Shown here: piece by piece, positions 6,976 through 8,286 of the stretch
Layout of the letters: each line of letters opens with the position of its first letter
How positions within the stretch are numbered: position 1 is the stretch's first letter
NCBI GenBank assembly: GCA_002782605.1
Contig: PFIF01000275.1
Span: 1 to 8,286, forward strand
Length of the DNA: 8,286 bases
Reading direction: 5' to 3'
DNA from: Deltaproteobacteria bacterium CG_4_8_14_3_um_filter_43_13
GTDB taxonomy: Bacteria > Desulfobacterota > UBA8473
Position numbers and translations under genes: made by a program
The notes under the pieces: model-generated
Told to the model about the DNA's origin: nothing
The model's input: the letters and a program-made list of their open reading frames with translations, nothing else
Database searches by the model: none

Positions 6976-7807
6976 GATTTAAGAAATGTGAAACCACCCT
7001 GTAAAAGGCGTTTGGGTTCTCCTGTACTGGCATGTGCGTTGCTTCAGGTATTTCTCTCCATTCCGCCTTGGGGATTAGCCTGCACATCTCTTCGGCATCC
7101 TCCTGAGACAAAAAAGGGCTCTCTTTCCCGCGAACCACCAAGGTAGGACAGGGTATATTTTTCAGGAAGGGCCAAATATCCTCAATGAAGTAGCCAGACT
7201 GTTCAGATTGCTGAATCATTCTGATATCGTCCCTTGGGACAAACATTCCATCTGCCGTCTGCCTGAAACCATGACCCGCCATTTGGTGACATATTTCCCA
7301 GGAAAGGTACGGATATATAGCCTGGACTGCTCGTACTACCTCATTCAGAGAGTTGGCTTGAAGAGGGAGGTTGTCAAGGAGATGCTTTAATGCTTCAGAA
7401 GCAGGTGGGCTGTTACCAGGACGGGCCTCAACGAGGATAAGTCTCTCTACGTTCTGAGAAATGCAGGCAGTATAAAATAAGGCGTTTCGGCCACCCATTG
7501 AGTGGCCAATCAAAATCAGTTTTGTTAAGTTCAGAGCCTCTACAAAACGGGCAATATCTACAATATGGTCGTCTAAGGTATAGGCGGCCTCCCTTGACCA
7601 CTCACTCTCCCCATGTCCTCGTTGATCTAAAGCTATAACGTGAAAACGATATCTAGAGTTTAAGGCAAAATCATCCCACGCATGGGCATGGGACAGAAAA
7701 CCATGAAGCAGCAACATTGGTTGATGCCCATAATTCCCCCAATCAAGATAATGCAGGCAGAGCCCATTAATATCCAGGTATCTGTCTTCTGGCTTAGCAG
7801 CCCCCAT
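6956..7807 (-). CDS. Alpha/beta hydrolase fold protein
   Basis: A 283-residue alpha/beta hydrolase, normal for the family, with no signal peptide. It shows LLLHGF (oxyanion region, residues 32-37), DQRGHGES (61-68) and the nucleophile elbow GHSMGG with Ser103. The likely catalytic His258 lies in ATHMPVQENP. The usual acidic residue after strand 7 is not evident: the segment reads RGKESPFLS, with Ser/Pro where Asp is expected. A different acid may be used. It could cleave an ester, thioester or C-C bond of a pathway intermediate; the substrate is unknown. I chose ATG 7807, 7 bases after the stop of the preceding 46-aa gene. A TTG at 7945 would add 46 residues that are only the shadow of that gene in another frame. 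The 3' end overlaps CoA-transferase 2 by 20 bases, so expression is probably coupled. Confidence 0.87.
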   Translation of the reverse strand: MGAAKPEDRYLDINGLCLHYLDWGNYGHQPMLLLHGFLSHAHAWDDFALNSRYRFHVIALDQRGHGESEWSREAAYTLDDHIVDIARFVEALNLTKLILIGHSMGGRNALFYTACISQNVERLILVEARPGNSPPASEALKHLLDNLPLQANSLNEVVRAVQAIYPYLSWEICHQMAGHGFRQTADGMFVPRDDIRMIQQSEQSGYFIEDIWPFLKNIPCPTLVVRGKESPFLSQEDAEEMCRLIPKAEWREIPEATHMPVQENPNAFYRVVSHFLNHGSQRK

Positions 7808-7814
7808 TTTTGTG

Positions 7815-7955
7815 TCAATCAGACGATGCCAATGGTTTGGGCTCCTGAACCTCCATATCCTTATCACAACATACCGGGCTGCCTTCACCGGCTTTCGTAC
7901 AGAGTATTTCAGTACTACACTCCTGGCACTTATATCTTTTTCCAAGCTGACTCAT
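7815..7955 (-). CDS. Desulforedoxin-like small iron protein 2 (46 aa)
   Basis: This short gene has the product start MSQLGKRYKCQECS and a CxxC pair (Cys10, Cys13), followed by an adjacent CC pair (Cys29, Cys30) in VCCDKDMEV. This CxxC...CC spacing is that of desulforedoxin and of the N-terminal domain of desulfoferrodoxin, where four cysteines hold one Fe(SCys)4 centre. An extra Cys19 and a short polar tail (QEPKPLASSD) are seen. Desulforedoxin from Desulfovibrio gigas is 36 residues and acts as a homodimer. The start has an excellent GGAGGTGA 6 bases upstream. It lies 26 bases after its paralogue and 7 bases before the hydrolase start. Electron transfer, or a structural/metal role for a neighbouring enzyme, is inference. 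Confidence 0.85.
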   Translation of the reverse strand: MSQLGKRYKCQECSTEILCTKAGEGSPVCCDKDMEVQEPKPLASSD

Positions 7956-7961
7956 TGTTTG

Positions 7962-7969
7962 TCACCTCC
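7962..7969 (-). promoter_or_regulatory. Strong Shine-Dalgarno sequence of the 46-aa gene
   Basis: The minus strand carries GGAGGTGA, nearly fully complementary to the 16S rRNA tail, 6 bases before ATG 7955. It is the strongest ribosome binding site in the window. It confirms that this very short gene is translated, and that the overlapping longer frame (the hydrolase extended to TTG 7945) is not the real one. Confidence 0.8.
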
Positions 7970-7981
7970 AAAATGCACCTG

Positions 7982-8101
7982 TTACTTCTTCAGCTCCATT
8001 GGCTGACCACAGCAGCAAAGCTTCCCTTTGCCACCACGGGTTACAATAAACTCTGAACCACACTTTTTACACACATACCTTTTTCCAACTTCATTTGCCA
8101 T
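7982..8101 (-). CDS. Desulforedoxin-like small iron protein 1 (39 aa)
   Basis: The product begins MANEVGKRYVCKKCGSEF and ends LCCCGQPMELKK. It has Cys11 and Cys14 as CxxC and a CCC run at 29-31, of which Cys30-Cys31 followed by Gly match the CCG of desulforedoxin. Even the MANE start resembles that of the Desulfovibrio protein. Length (39 against 36) and layout fit a single-domain Fe(SCys)4 protein. GGAG at 8114-8117 is upstream, with a rather long 12-base spacing. It is the first gene of the minus-strand operon and clearly a tandem paralogue of the next gene: both share GKRY, the CxxC...CC pattern and a C-terminal M-E. No promoter could be assigned with confidence in the 8102-8197 leader. 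Confidence 0.85.
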   Translation of the reverse strand: MANEVGKRYVCKKCGSEFIVTRGGKGKLCCCGQPMELKK

Positions 8102-8197
8102 TTTGAATCATCTCTCCTTCAATCTTTTATTAGTTCATACTGAAAAATTCCCTTTTCCGCTCTCTGGTTCAGGTTTTTTGACCCATCTATGACTCGC

Positions 8198-8270
8198 TTC
8201 AGGCATTTTCGGGAACTCGCCCTTCCTGCCTGTGCGTAGCACGCAGACAGGCGGGCTCAAACAGCCTGAA
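8198..8270. repeat. Nested inverted repeat upstream of the minus-strand operon
   Basis: The inner hairpin pairs CCTGCCTGTGCGT (8225-8237) with ACGC-AG-ACAGGCGGG (8241-8255) across a 3-base loop AGC, with an AG bulge and one G-T pair. Outside it, TTCAGGC (8198-8204) and GCCTGAA (8264-8270) form a second inverted pair. No T-run follows on either strand, so a dispersed intergenic repeat is more likely than a terminator. It lies about 100 bases upstream of the first desulforedoxin-like gene. The copy number elsewhere cannot be seen from this window. Confidence 0.55.
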
Positions 8271-8286
8271 AATCGTGAATCGAAAG

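Noticed and set aside
7682..8056. 124-aa plus-strand ORF
   Set aside because: It is antisense to the hydrolase start and both desulforedoxin-like genes, which have strong motifs and a strong Shine-Dalgarno sequence. The plus-strand product shows no recognisable domain.

Overview
The window looks like a piece of an anaerobic, probably sulfate-reducing or syntrophic bacterial chromosome (Desulfobacterota-like; this is inference). The clues are a benzoyl-CoA reductase / 2-hydroxyacyl-CoA dehydratase family locus, two class III (CaiB/BaiF) CoA-transferases, an acyl-CoA dehydrogenase and two tiny desulforedoxin-like iron proteins. By eye the base composition is moderate. I see no rRNA, tRNA, CRISPR or transposase gene.

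Plus strand, 97-4334. The first locus is damaged. Its first part is the N-terminal region of a BcrC/HgdB-type subunit, broken by a +1 frameshift near 258-260. At about 505-522 it runs directly into a BcrB-type subunit that lacks roughly its first 50-60 residues. This looks like a deletion that fused two neighbouring paralogous subunit genes. An intact acyl-CoA dehydrogenase (1608-2747) follows 20 bases later. Next comes a YtcJ-like amidohydrolase (to 4334) whose conserved N-terminal strand lies upstream of the first available start codon.

Minus strand, 8101 down to 4331. Transcription order is: 39-aa desulforedoxin-like protein, 46-aa desulforedoxin-like protein, alpha/beta hydrolase, CoA-transferase 2, CoA-transferase 1. 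The first four are packed with gaps of 26 and 7 bases and then a 20-base overlap. The two CoA-transferases are separated by a 217-bp element with 16-bp imperfect terminal inverted repeats, flanked by an 11-bp direct repeat. Removing the element and one repeat copy restores an 11-base gap with a Shine-Dalgarno sequence, so a MITE-like element appears to have landed inside the operon without damaging either gene. CoA-transferase 1 has the catalytic aspartate and CoA-transferase 2 has histidine there, which suggests a two-subunit enzyme. The two operons converge and overlap by 4 bases at 4331-4334.

Together the genes suggest activation of a carboxylic acid (possibly aromatic or alicyclic) to a CoA thioester, its dehydrogenation, and hydrolytic steps, with a redox or regulatory role for the small iron proteins. 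The actual substrate cannot be read from the sequence. Both edges of the window carry inverted repeats that look like dispersed intergenic repeats (15-37 and 8198-8270).
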